A stretch of 64,000 nucleotides of DNA from Parapedobacter sp. SGR-10 (lineage in GTDB: Bacteria > Bacteroidota > Bacteroidia > Sphingobacteriales > Sphingobacteriaceae): contig NZ_JAAJTJ010000018.1 of assembly GCF_011030405.1 (NCBI RefSeq), forward strand, positions 16,140-80,139, read 5' to 3'. Positions 1 through 7,203 of this stretch are shown here, piece after piece (position 1 is the stretch's first letter; every line of letters starts with the position of its first letter). The translations under genes were made by a program, and so were the position numbers. Below the pieces are notes generated by a model. It was not told the DNA's origin, made no database searches, and saw only the letters and a list, made by a program, of their open reading frames with translations.

Positions 1-2
1 CC

Positions 3-1160
3 ATCGTGGACAAGGACAATACGGCCGGATTCGGGAAGGATGCCTTGATCGCACTCTATACCTCAAATCATGAAACCCGTGTAGATGGCAGACGAAAAAG
101 ATTGCAGACACAAAGCATTGCCTACAGTCTGGACAACGGCGTGAGCTGGACAAAATATGGCGGCAATCCGGTATTGCCCAATCCAGGTAAAAGCGCCTTT
201 CGCGATCCTAAGGTAATCTGGCACAATGAGAGCGCAAAATGGATCATGAGCCTTACGGCCGGAGACAGCATCGCCTTCTATGGTTCCAAGAACCTAAAAG
301 AATGGGATAAGCTAAGTGATTTTGGCCGTGGCTATGGTGCGCATGGTGGTGTATGGGAATGTCCAGACTTGTTCAAGATGGATTATAAAGGAAAAGAGGT
401 GTGGGTGTTGATCGTAAGTCTCAATCCGGGTGGGCCGAATGGAGGCAGTGCAACTCAATATTTTTTGGGCGATTTTGATGGGAAAGTCTTTACATCGTAT
501 GATAAGGAGACAAGATGGCTGGATTGGGGTACGGACAACTATGCGGGTGTAACCTGGAGCAATGTAGGAGACAGACACCTATTGATCGGTTGGATGAGCA
601 ACTGGCAGTATGCCAATGCTGTGCCGACAGAAAAATGGCGGAGTGCCATGACGACCGTACGCGATCTATCGCTGGTCGAAGTGGAAGGAAAACTGTATCT
701 CAGGAATTTCCCGATAGATAGCTATAATGCCAGGTTTAAAACAGCTGCTCCCGCCGTAGCAAAGGACAGCAGGCTAAATGTTTTGGGAATGAAAAATGCG
801 TTTAAGATCAGTATAAAGGACGTAGATCTTTCCAGGGATTTTAAATTGACCTTTGGAAACAAGAAAAATGAAGCTTTAACTTTTCAATACCATAAAAACC
901 ACAATTACTTTGCGGTGAATCGCTCTGAAACGGGTCTGATTGCTTTCAACAACAATTTTCCGAAAAAAATAATCGCGGATAACCTGATAGCAAAGTCTGC
1001 TTGTGATGTGGATGTTTATATGGATAAGACTTCGATTGAGGTATTTGTAGATGGAGGTTTGGTGAGTATCACGGGAATCTTTTTCAACGAGGATGATTTT
1101 GAATTTGTCGAAAGCAGTCTTGAAATAAAGAACATTGAAATTTTTAGATATACTAAATAA
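3..1160 (+). CDS. GH32 glycoside hydrolase (levanase/fructanase-like), 5' end outside the window
   Basis: This is the C-terminal part of a glycoside hydrolase family 32 enzyme, which hydrolyses fructose polymers or sucrose-type beta-fructosides. The reading frame is open to the window edge, so the true start and the nucleophile motif (WMNDPNG in the family) lie upstream. Numbering from the GTG at base 6, the RDP motif is at residues 66-68 (in AFRDPKVIW) and the acid/base glutamate is E118 in WECPDLF. Both are hallmarks of GH32. Residues from about 235 on form the C-terminal beta-sandwich region. It is followed by a strong hairpin terminator, so it ends an upstream operon, possibly a fructan-use locus. 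Substrate cannot be told from this fragment. Confidence 0.9.
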   Translation: MVDKDNTAGFGKDALIALYTSNHETRVDGRRKRLQTQSIAYSLDNGVSWTKYGGNPVLPNPGKSAFRDPKVIWHNESAKWIMSLTAGDSIAFYGSKNLKEWDKLSDFGRGYGAHGGVWECPDLFKMDYKGKEVWVLIVSLNPGGPNGGSATQYFLGDFDGKVFTSYDKETRWLDWGTDNYAGVTWSNVGDRHLLIGWMSNWQYANAVPTEKWRSAMTTVRDLSLVEVEGKLYLRNFPIDSYNARFKTAAPAVAKDSRLNVLGMKNAFKISIKDVDLSRDFKLTFGNKKNEALTFQYHKNHNYFAVNRSETGLIAFNNNFPKKIIADNLIAKSACDVDVYMDKTSIEVFVDGGLVSITGIFFNEDDFEFVESSLEIKNIEIFRYTK

Positions 1161-1180
1161 TAAAAGATATTTCGTTTAAG

Positions 1181-1222
1181 AAACAAGCCTGTCTCGTTTT
1201 CAAAAAAGGGACAGGCTTGTTT
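1181..1222. terminator. Hairpin terminator after the GH32 gene
   Basis: A 15-bp inverted repeat (AAACAAGCCTGTCTC paired with GGGACAGGCTTGTTT, one G-T wobble) has an A/T-rich loop and starts 20 bases after the GH32 stop codon. The arms have A-rich and T-rich ends, so it could act on both strands. Confidence 0.75.
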
Positions 1223-1237
1223 GCTTTGAAAAAAGTA

Positions 1238-1277
1238 AAAATACTTTTACCCTATACCTGTAGTTTGGTCGTCTTAT
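1238..1277 (+). promoter_or_regulatory. Candidate ECF-sigma promoter, copy 1 (before the S9 peptidase and sigma gene)
   Basis: AAAATA, six bases, then CCCTA, and 15 nt after ACCCTA the block CGTCTTAT at 1270-1277. The same arrangement occurs at 2989-3027 and 6988-7025. CGTC is a common -10 core for ECF sigma factors. The CGTCTTAT block ends 34 bases before the S9 peptidase start, so the motif would drive the peptidase and the sigma gene behind it. Assignment to this sigma factor is inference. Confidence 0.55.
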
Positions 1278-1311
1278 CTTTATACAGTAACTTAGCCTAA
1301 ACTTACATGCT

Positions 1312-2406
1312 ATGCTAAAAACCTATAAAATTATTTTGTTTTTCTTATTGATATCGGTGATATCACACCCTTCATTTTCACAAGAAAGTACAGAACTTCT
1401 CAAACAAATAGAGCGTCTCCAGACCAGAGTTTCTAATTTGTCCTACTCATTCGATCAGCTTAACAAGAAGATTGAGGATGTGAACTGGTACAATAAAGTT
1501 GGAGAGATTGCCTATGTGGACAAAGTACGGATGACTGGGCCTCCAGCGAAGATCAAAAGCAAAACAGCCAAAGGAGCAGGCAATCCGTTGGTATTCTGGT
1601 CGTACGTCTTTATCCCAAAAGACTTTGATCCGGGCAAAAAATACCCCCTCATCGTATTGGTGCACGGTGGTGTGCATGGCAACTTTGGGGTAGGGAATGA
1701 TCATATCGTCAAAGAGTTCATTTCTCAAGGGTACATTGTTTCTGCTCCCGAATACAGGGGAAGTACAGGTTATGGAAGGAGTTTCCAACGGAAGATCGAC
1801 TATGGTGGATTGGAAATAGACGATACCAAGGCTTGTCGGGATTATATGGTCGAAAATTATGATTTTGTTGATAGTTCGAGGGTGGGTGTTGTCGGATGGA
1901 GCCATGGCGGTTTCCATGCCTTGCTGAATGTGTTCAATTTTCCGAAGAGTTATGCCGTAGCCTATGCAGGAGTGCCGGTCAGTGATCTGGTGATGCGTCT
2001 CGGCTATATGGACGACGACTACAGGAAACTGTTCTCGGCAGATTATCATATCGGCAAAGAGGTCAAAGATGATGTAAAGGAATACCGTAGACGTTCTCCA
2101 GCATTTCAAGCCCATAAACTGCAAACCCCATTGCTGATCCATGCCAATACGAATGATGATGATGTGTTGATCGAAGAGGTAGAACATTTGATCAGCGCCT
2201 TGAAAGCAAATAACAAAAAGTTTGAGTATGAGATCTATGAAAATAAACCTGGAGGGCACCATTTTGACCGGATTGACAGTTATCTGGCAAAAGAAGTCAG
2301 ACTAAAGGCTTACAAGTTTTTGCAGCAATACTTGAAACCGGATAAACCGTTTGCCAATATTTCGGAATTGATCAGGGCGAGTTATTATCCTCCTCGTAAA
2401 AAGTAA
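1312..2406 (+). CDS. Secreted S9-type (prolyl oligopeptidase family) alpha/beta hydrolase
   Basis: The 364-residue protein has a signal peptide (hydrophobic residues 6-20, likely cleaved near SFSQ) and then a short heptad-rich stretch at about 27-58. The alpha/beta-hydrolase domain follows: oxyanion HGG at 118-120, nucleophile S197 in GWSHGG, acid among D282-D284, and histidine at H316/H317 in GGHHF. It lacks the beta-propeller of full prolyl oligopeptidases and has only the catalytic domain, so esterase activity is also possible. It is exported, probably to the periplasm or the cell surface. The ECF sigma gene starts 3 bases after its stop, so the two are co-transcribed. This suggests the enzyme belongs to the sigma/FecR regulon. 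Confidence 0.85.
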   Translation: MLKTYKIILFFLLISVISHPSFSQESTELLKQIERLQTRVSNLSYSFDQLNKKIEDVNWYNKVGEIAYVDKVRMTGPPAKIKSKTAKGAGNPLVFWSYVFIPKDFDPGKKYPLIVLVHGGVHGNFGVGNDHIVKEFISQGYIVSAPEYRGSTGYGRSFQRKIDYGGLEIDDTKACRDYMVENYDFVDSSRVGVVGWSHGGFHALLNVFNFPKSYAVAYAGVPVSDLVMRLGYMDDDYRKLFSADYHIGKEVKDDVKEYRRRSPAFQAHKLQTPLLIHANTNDDDVLIEEVEHLISALKANNKKFEYEIYENKPGGHHFDRIDSYLAKEVRLKAYKFLQQYLKPDKPFANISELIRASYYPPRKK

Positions 2407-2409
2407 TGT

Positions 2410-3006
2410 ATGGATAGGTTGGAGACACTTGCTACAAAAATCAAAAATGGAGATCATCATGCCTTTATGGAGGTGTATGATCTCTATTTTTATCAATTGA
2501 GTGTTTTTGTCAAGCGATATGTGCATTCGGAAAGTATTGCAGAAGATCTGACACAAGATGTGTTCGTCAAGCTTTGGGAAAAACGTGAGTTTTTGGATAA
2601 AGTGACCAATTTTAATTCCTACCTCTATAGAATTGCCAAAAACCATACATTGGATTATCTAAAAAAAATCTCCAGACTGGAGATTATGCCGGACGATCTG
2701 TTGAAAGAATTTAAATTTTCGTCCAATGAGGTGGAGCTGTTTGTGACTGAGCAGGAATACTTTAGATTTTTGGACAATTACATGAAGTCTCTGCCCGAAA
2801 AGTCGCAAGTGATATTTGATCTGTGCAGAGAACAGGAAAAATCCTATGATGAGGTTGCAAAAGAATTGAACATTTCCAAAAGTACCGTAAAGCACCATAT
2901 GGTCAATACGATGAAAAGATTGAAAGATGAGATCATACATAAATTTAGGATCGACCGCTTTCATTTTATTCTTTTTGTAGTTCTTTGGAAAATATTCTTA
3001 CCCTAG
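2410..3006 (+). CDS. ECF RNA polymerase sigma factor, FecI-like
   Basis: The 198-residue protein is a sigma-70 factor of the extracytoplasmic-function type. Region 2 covers about residues 15-87 (the AEDLTQDVFVKLWE segment is the classic helix). Region 4 covers about 128-180, with the helix-turn-helix in YDEVAKELNISKSTVKHHM. The C-terminus ends in a hydrophobic tail (FHFILFVVLWKIF), seen in many Bacteroidota FecI-like factors. It sits between the S9 peptidase (3-bp gap) and fecR (30-bp gap), the usual sigma/anti-sigma order. The candidate promoter for fecR overlaps its last codons. It likely activates its own operon, fecR and the SusC operon; target assignment is inferred from the shared motif. 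Confidence 0.93.
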   Translation: MDRLETLATKIKNGDHHAFMEVYDLYFYQLSVFVKRYVHSESIAEDLTQDVFVKLWEKREFLDKVTNFNSYLYRIAKNHTLDYLKKISRLEIMPDDLLKEFKFSSNEVELFVTEQEYFRFLDNYMKSLPEKSQVIFDLCREQEKSYDEVAKELNISKSTVKHHMVNTMKRLKDEIIHKFRIDRFHFILFVVLWKIFLP

Positions 3007-3027
3007 TACGCGTCTTCAACGTCTTAT
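2989..3027 (+). promoter_or_regulatory. Candidate ECF-sigma promoter, copy 2 (before fecR)
   Basis: AAAATA, six bases, CCCTA (ending 3005), 14 nt, then CGTCTTAT at 3020-3027. It overlaps the 3' end of the sigma gene and ends only 9 bases before the fecR ATG, so a transcript from here would have almost no leader. It closely matches the copy at 1238-1277. Confidence 0.5.
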
Positions 3028-3036
3028 GGAGTAGTC

Positions 3037-4155
3037 ATGAAAGCTGAAGATAAATACTATAGGAAGCTCGTCGAGGGGTATCTCAACAAAACGCTGACCA
3101 AAAGAGAATTGGCCGTGTTTTTTGATTTACTATCTCGGGGTGAACTGGATTTTTATCTGGAGGAAGATATGGTGTCCAACTTTGCCGAAGAAGCCATATC
3201 TCATCATCATCAATCTTTTTGGAGAAGATATGCTTGGTGGTCCGTGGCTGCAAGTATATTGTTGGCTGTAGGGTTGGGAATATATTTTTTTCAGCAGCAA
3301 CCCAACAATACAGATACCGTTGCCAAAACTGCGCATACGGTCCAACCGGGAAGTGACCATGCTATCCTGACCTTGTCCAATGGCGAACAGATTATCTTGG
3401 ACAGTTCTGGACAGGCCGAGGAGATAGCAGAAGATCATGTATCCATTGTCAATGATAGCAAGGGGAGACTACATTATGATCTCTCAAAATTGGATCTGTC
3501 CGATGTATCTCCCGACGAATTGGCCGACAAGCACCATACCATAGAAACTCCCCGTGGCGGAACATACCACATTATTCTGCCCGATGGAAGCAAGGTATGG
3601 CTCAACTCGCTTTCGAAAATCAAATTTCCTTTGGTTTTTTCTAAACAAAAACGGGTGGTGGAGATGGAAGGCGAAGTCTTTTTTGAAGTGGCGAAGCGTA
3701 AGGATCAACCTTTTTTAGTTCGATCCAAAGGACAGGAAATCAAAGTTTTGGGAACATCATTTAATGTCAACGCCTACGGTGACGAACCATTCACACGTAC
3801 GACATTGCTTACCGGGCAGATACAGCTCTTCGGGGCAAATGCTGTCATCAAGCTCCTCCCTGGAGAAGAAGCGCTAAATACAGGAACAAATCTGAAAATA
3901 CAAAATGGTGATATCGAACAAGCTATTGCCTGGAAAGATGGTTATTTTAGATTTGATAAAGTGGATATTCAAACTTTGATGCGCCAAATATCACGATGGT
4001 ACAGTGTCAATGTGAAATATGTGGGTAAGGTATCCGATGAACGTTTTGTCGGCAAAATAAAACGTTCGGAAGATATTCACGAACTGCTTAAGATTTTCAA
4101 AGATGGGGGAATGAATGTTTCGCTGAATGGGCGAACTATCGTTGTGACAAATTAA
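3037..4155 (+). CDS. FecR family anti-sigma factor
   Basis: The 372-residue single-pass inner-membrane protein has a cytoplasmic N-terminal sigma-binding region (about 1-62), one transmembrane helix at about 67-85, a periplasmic FecR domain (about 170-270, with TPRGGTYHIILPDGSKVWLN and the GEVFFEVA segment) and a C-terminal DUF4974-type domain (about 300-370). Such proteins hold the ECF sigma factor and release or activate it when a TonB-dependent transducer with an STN domain signals through them. The sigma gene is just upstream. The natural partner here is the STN-bearing SusC at 7204, about 3 kb downstream with two metabolic genes in between. Confidence 0.93.
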   Translation: MKAEDKYYRKLVEGYLNKTLTKRELAVFFDLLSRGELDFYLEEDMVSNFAEEAISHHHQSFWRRYAWWSVAASILLAVGLGIYFFQQQPNNTDTVAKTAHTVQPGSDHAILTLSNGEQIILDSSGQAEEIAEDHVSIVNDSKGRLHYDLSKLDLSDVSPDELADKHHTIETPRGGTYHIILPDGSKVWLNSLSKIKFPLVFSKQKRVVEMEGEVFFEVAKRKDQPFLVRSKGQEIKVLGTSFNVNAYGDEPFTRTTLLTGQIQLFGANAVIKLLPGEEALNTGTNLKIQNGDIEQAIAWKDGYFRFDKVDIQTLMRQISRWYSVNVKYVGKVSDERFVGKIKRSEDIHELLKIFKDGGMNVSLNGRTIVVTN

Positions 4156-4220
4156 TATAGTTTTTAGAGTACACGACAAATTGTGACCCAATTAATATTC
4201 CTTTTTATTTTTTTAATCTA

Positions 4221-4247
4221 TTTAGTCTACTAGTTTGGTAGTCTAAA
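4221..4247. promoter_or_regulatory. 27-bp dyad operator overlapping the -33 box of the monooxygenase promoter
   Basis: TTTAGTCTAC, 7 bases, then GTAGTCTAAA: the two 10-base arms are inverted copies with one mismatch. The spacer carries the TTTG -33 element of the promoter at 4234-4265. A dyad in this place is typical of a repressor or activator site. The cognate regulator is not identifiable in the window. Confidence 0.5.
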
Positions 4248-4265
4248 TTATGCTGATTATATTTG
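4234..4265 (+). promoter_or_regulatory. Housekeeping promoter for the monooxygenase/permease operon
   Basis: TTTG at 4234-4237, 20 bases, then TATATTTG at 4258-4265: an exact fit to the Bacteroidota consensus (TTTG, 19-21 bases, TAnnTTTG). Transcription would start near 4272, about 40 bases before the ATG at 4311. Confidence 0.7.
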
Positions 4266-4310
4266 TCGGCATAAATTCTGATAAACAGTAAGACAATAGA
4301 TAAACGTAAG

Positions 4311-5474
4311 ATGCTAAACCAAATCGTAGCCGTTCCCGTTCGAACCCAGCAAAGAGTTGCCGAAATATCCTGGTTTGACGATATTATCGGAGGTGACACC
4401 GAATATTTGGGCGTATTGGATCATAGTAGGAGAAGCAATTTTGAACATTGTAAGCACATAGCCCAGACTGCGGACCGATTGGGTTATCGCAAAATCCTGT
4501 TGCCTACAGCCTATACAGTTGGTCAAGAGGTGCTTACTTTTGCAGCCGGTGTTGCACCTTTCACAAACAATATCAATCTTATCACAGCTATTCGTACAGG
4601 GGAATACCATCCCCCAATGTTGGCACGTTCTTTGGCGGCGTTGGATCACATGTTGGAGGGACGATTGACCATTAATATCATCAATTCTGATTTGCCGGGC
4701 TTGCGGGAGGATCCAGAACTGAGATATTTGCGGTGTGCCGAGAATATAGAAATTTTAAAACAAGCCTGGACACAGGATGAGATCGATTTCAAAGGTGAAC
4801 TGTACCGGTTTAAAATGGCGGCAGACCCCGTAAAGCCTTATCAGCAAAATGGTGGCCCTTTGTTGTATTTTGGTGGTACTTCTGATGGGGCAAGGGAGAT
4901 TTGTGCCCAATACTGTGACACGTTTTTAATGTGGCCCGAAACAGAGGAAGCTATGTACGAAACTATGCAGGATATGAGCCGGAGGGCTGCCAAATATGGT
5001 CGAACCATCGATTTCGGATTGCGTATCCATGTCGTGGTGAGGGAGACGGAAGACGAGGCTAGAATGCAAATCAGAAAACTACTGAAACATTTCAATGAGC
5101 AACGTGCGGCCGAGATAAGGGCGAGGGGAGAGGATTCACGATCGCTAGGTGTTGTCCGGCAGGATGAGATGCGGAAGCATGCCGATGCTGAAGGTTTTGT
5201 CGAGCCTCATCTATGGACGACTATCGGAAAGGTGTTTTCGGGATGTGGTGGTGGATTGGTAGGAGATCCTGACCAGATCGTCCATAAGCTGAATCGGTAC
5301 ATGGATATGGGTATACGGGCTTTTATATTGTCGGGCTTCCCTTTGATAGAAGAAGCTGAAATATTTGCCAAATATATATTGCATCGATTGCCGAATGTGT
5401 CACTTTCCGAGCTGCACAATCGCGTACCAAAAACAACACCGGTTACACCATTGACCACAGCAATATTAACGTAA
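4311..5474 (+). CDS. LLM-class flavin-dependent monooxygenase, alkanesulfonate monooxygenase (SsuD) type
   Basis: The 387-residue protein belongs to the bacterial-luciferase superfamily and looks closest to SsuD, which uses FMNH2 and O2 to release sulfite from alkanesulfonates. Supporting segments are GEYHPPMLARSLAALDHMLEGR (barrel strand with substrate/flavin contacts), LYFGGTSDGAREICAQYCDTF, and GRTIDFGLRIHVVVRET, which is strongly reminiscent of SsuD. It is cytosolic. It has its own housekeeping promoter with a dyad operator, and the permease gene starts 12 bases after its stop. No flavin reductase (SsuE) or ABC sulfonate importer is adjacent, so the partners are elsewhere or the true substrate differs. 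Confidence 0.85.
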   Translation: MLNQIVAVPVRTQQRVAEISWFDDIIGGDTEYLGVLDHSRRSNFEHCKHIAQTADRLGYRKILLPTAYTVGQEVLTFAAGVAPFTNNINLITAIRTGEYHPPMLARSLAALDHMLEGRLTINIINSDLPGLREDPELRYLRCAENIEILKQAWTQDEIDFKGELYRFKMAADPVKPYQQNGGPLLYFGGTSDGAREICAQYCDTFLMWPETEEAMYETMQDMSRRAAKYGRTIDFGLRIHVVVRETEDEARMQIRKLLKHFNEQRAAEIRARGEDSRSLGVVRQDEMRKHADAEGFVEPHLWTTIGKVFSGCGGGLVGDPDQIVHKLNRYMDMGIRAFILSGFPLIEEAEIFAKYILHRLPNVSLSELHNRVPKTTPVTPLTTAILT

Positions 5475-5486
5475 AGACGAGACCGT

Positions 5487-6899
5487 ATGGCAAAAGAAAC
5501 AAGAGCCCACTTCAAACGCGAACTTAACCTGTTGGATGCCACGCTGTTGGTGGTCGGTAGTATGGTGGGATCAGGTATTTTTATTGTCAGCGCAGATATT
5601 GCCCGGAATACGGGGTCGGCAGGTTGGCTGATATTGGTCTGGGTTATCGGTGGGTTTATGACCTTGACGGCAGCATTGAGTTATGGCGAATTGAGTGGTA
5701 TGTACCCCAAAGCCGGAGGACAATATGTTTATCTTAAAGAAGCATATAATCCGTTGATCGCTTTTTTGTACGGATGGAGCTTGTTTGCTGTTATACAAAC
5801 TGGTACGATTGCAGCTGTAGGTGTTTCTTTTTCCAAGTTTCTGGCTTATTTTATTCCAGGAGTAAGCGAAGATCTGGTGTGGATCTCCATTGGGAACCTT
5901 CAGATATCTCCTGCACAGCTATTGGCCATTGGCATTATTTTTCTATTGACTTTGGTCAATACTAGTGGGATAAAAAGTGGTAAATGGATTCAGTTGATCT
6001 TTACCCTCACGAAGATATTGAGTATAGCTGGATTGATTGTGTTTGGGTTTATCTATATGGATACCGATGTAGTCAGATCCAATTGGGATGAGGCTTTTCA
6101 GCTAAAAAGAATACTTGCCGATGGATCGTTTTTGAATTATGAGGGATTGCCTGCGCTGGGTGGAGCTTTAGCTGCGGCTTTGGTAGGGGCAATTATGAGT
6201 TATGAAGCCTGGAACAACGTGACTTTTGTCGCGGGAGAGATCAACAATCCCAAAAGAAACATAGGGCTGAGCCTCTTGTTGGGAACCTTATTGGTTACCT
6301 TGATCTATGTGTTGCTGAATGTGATGTTTACGCTGGTTTTACCCTTGCAGGATATTGCATTTGCCGAGAAGGACAGAGTGGGTATTGATGCCTCGCATGC
6401 GATTTTTGGAGCAGGTGGTACGGTCATTATTGCGCTGTTGATTATGGTGGCCACGTTCGGTTGCAACAATGGTTTGATTTTGGCAGGGGCGCGGGTGTAC
6501 TATAGTATGGCCAAGGATGGAGCGTTTTTTAGACAAACAGGCAAGTTGAACCGTCACGGTGTACCTGCTATAGCTCTGTGGGTACAGTTTGTCATGGCCT
6601 CTGTTTTATGTCTGAGTGGTAAATATGGCGATTTGTTGGATATGATTACTTTTATCGCTGTATTGTTCTATGTATTGACTATAGTAGGCATTTATATTCT
6701 TCGGAAAAAAGCTCCCCATATCGAACGTCCTTACAAAGCTATTGGTTATCCTATACTTCCGGCAGTCTATATTTTACTCGGAGCAGGCTTCTGTATATTG
6801 TTGATTATCTACAAGCCTGAATATACCTGGCCTGGACTGATCATAGCCTTACTGGGCGTTCCTCTATATTATCTGCATAAAAAATTTTTTAAGGGATAG
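5487..6899 (+). CDS. APC-superfamily amino acid permease
   Basis: The 470-residue integral membrane protein has about 12 hydrophobic helices. The first contains the family signature for unwound helix 1 (LVVGSMVGSGIFIV, residues about 16-29), followed by GWLILVWVIGGFMTLTAALSYGELSGMYPKAGGQYVYLKEA in shorter recognisable blocks. It resembles the L-type/cationic amino acid transporter branch of the APC family. It forms an operon with the monooxygenase, so its cargo may be a sulfur-containing amino acid or a sulfonate-like amino acid; that is inference from position. A hairpin follows the gene. Confidence 0.88.
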   Translation: MAKETRAHFKRELNLLDATLLVVGSMVGSGIFIVSADIARNTGSAGWLILVWVIGGFMTLTAALSYGELSGMYPKAGGQYVYLKEAYNPLIAFLYGWSLFAVIQTGTIAAVGVSFSKFLAYFIPGVSEDLVWISIGNLQISPAQLLAIGIIFLLTLVNTSGIKSGKWIQLIFTLTKILSIAGLIVFGFIYMDTDVVRSNWDEAFQLKRILADGSFLNYEGLPALGGALAAALVGAIMSYEAWNNVTFVAGEINNPKRNIGLSLLLGTLLVTLIYVLLNVMFTLVLPLQDIAFAEKDRVGIDASHAIFGAGGTVIIALLIMVATFGCNNGLILAGARVYYSMAKDGAFFRQTGKLNRHGVPAIALWVQFVMASVLCLSGKYGDLLDMITFIAVLFYVLTIVGIYILRKKAPHIERPYKAIGYPILPAVYILLGAGFCILLIIYKPEYTWPGLIIALLGVPLYYLHKKFFKG

Positions 6900-6925
6900 T
6901 CTCCTTTTCTTTGTGAGCATGTTTT

Positions 6926-6950
6926 CTATGTTTGCTGAGGGCAAACATAG
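6926..6950. terminator. Hairpin after the permease gene
   Basis: A perfect 10-bp inverted repeat (CTATGTTTGC / GCAAACATAG) has a 5-base loop and lies 26 bases after the permease stop. A T-rich tract follows only after about 20 bases, so termination efficiency is uncertain. It separates the permease operon from the SusC operon. Confidence 0.5.
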
Positions 6951-6987
6951 GAAGAACCCTTATGTTTTGCCTTTTTCATTTTTTTTT

Positions 6988-7025
6988 AAAATATTTTGCC
7001 CTTTCTGTTTCCCCTGTCGTCATAT
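6988..7025 (+). promoter_or_regulatory. Candidate ECF-sigma promoter, copy 3 (before susC)
   Basis: AAAATA, five bases, CCCTT (GCCCTT ends at 7003), 14 nt, then CGTCATAT at 7018-7025. This matches the copies at 1238 and 2989 with one base changed in each block. It would give a leader of about 170 bases before susC. No TTTG / TAnnTTTG promoter was seen in this 304-bp gap, which makes ECF control of susC more likely. Confidence 0.5.
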
Positions 7026-7067
7026 ACATATAAAGTGGTGGAGACAATACTTTATTATACCTGCATT

Positions 7068-7154
7068 ATGATAGACAATATTGATAAGAAAAGAGTAGAT
7101 ATCCGTGTAGAAAAAGTAGTGCAAGAAGCCTCGGAACTCCTTGCACAAAATTAG
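7068..7154 (+). CDS. Possible 28-codon leader ORF in the susC 5' region
   Basis: An ATG at 7068 opens a 28-codon frame ending in TAG at 7154. The peptide is charged (starts MIDNIDKKRVDIRVEK) with no signal peptide. A perfect 7-bp hairpin (GTGCAAG at 7119-7125, CTTGCAC at 7140-7146) lies inside it. It could be a real small protein, a regulatory leader, or chance; there is no clear ribosome binding site. The rest of the 6900-7203 gap holds the hairpin at 6926 and the motif at 6988. Confidence 0.2.
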   Translation: MIDNIDKKRVDIRVEKVVQEASELLAQN

Positions 7155-7203
7155 ATAATAGAAAATTAACGTACTATTAACCGTTACCTAATGACACAAA
7201 TTT

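Noticed and set aside
1264..1282. TTTG and TATCTTTA as a housekeeping promoter for the S9 peptidase
   Set aside because: The spacing is only 7 bases, far from the required 19-21; the ECF-like motif explains the region better.
1447..2262. 271-codon open frame on the minus strand opposite the S9 peptidase
   Set aside because: It lies wholly inside a well-supported gene on the other strand, has no recognisable motif, and its composition is that of an antisense shadow.
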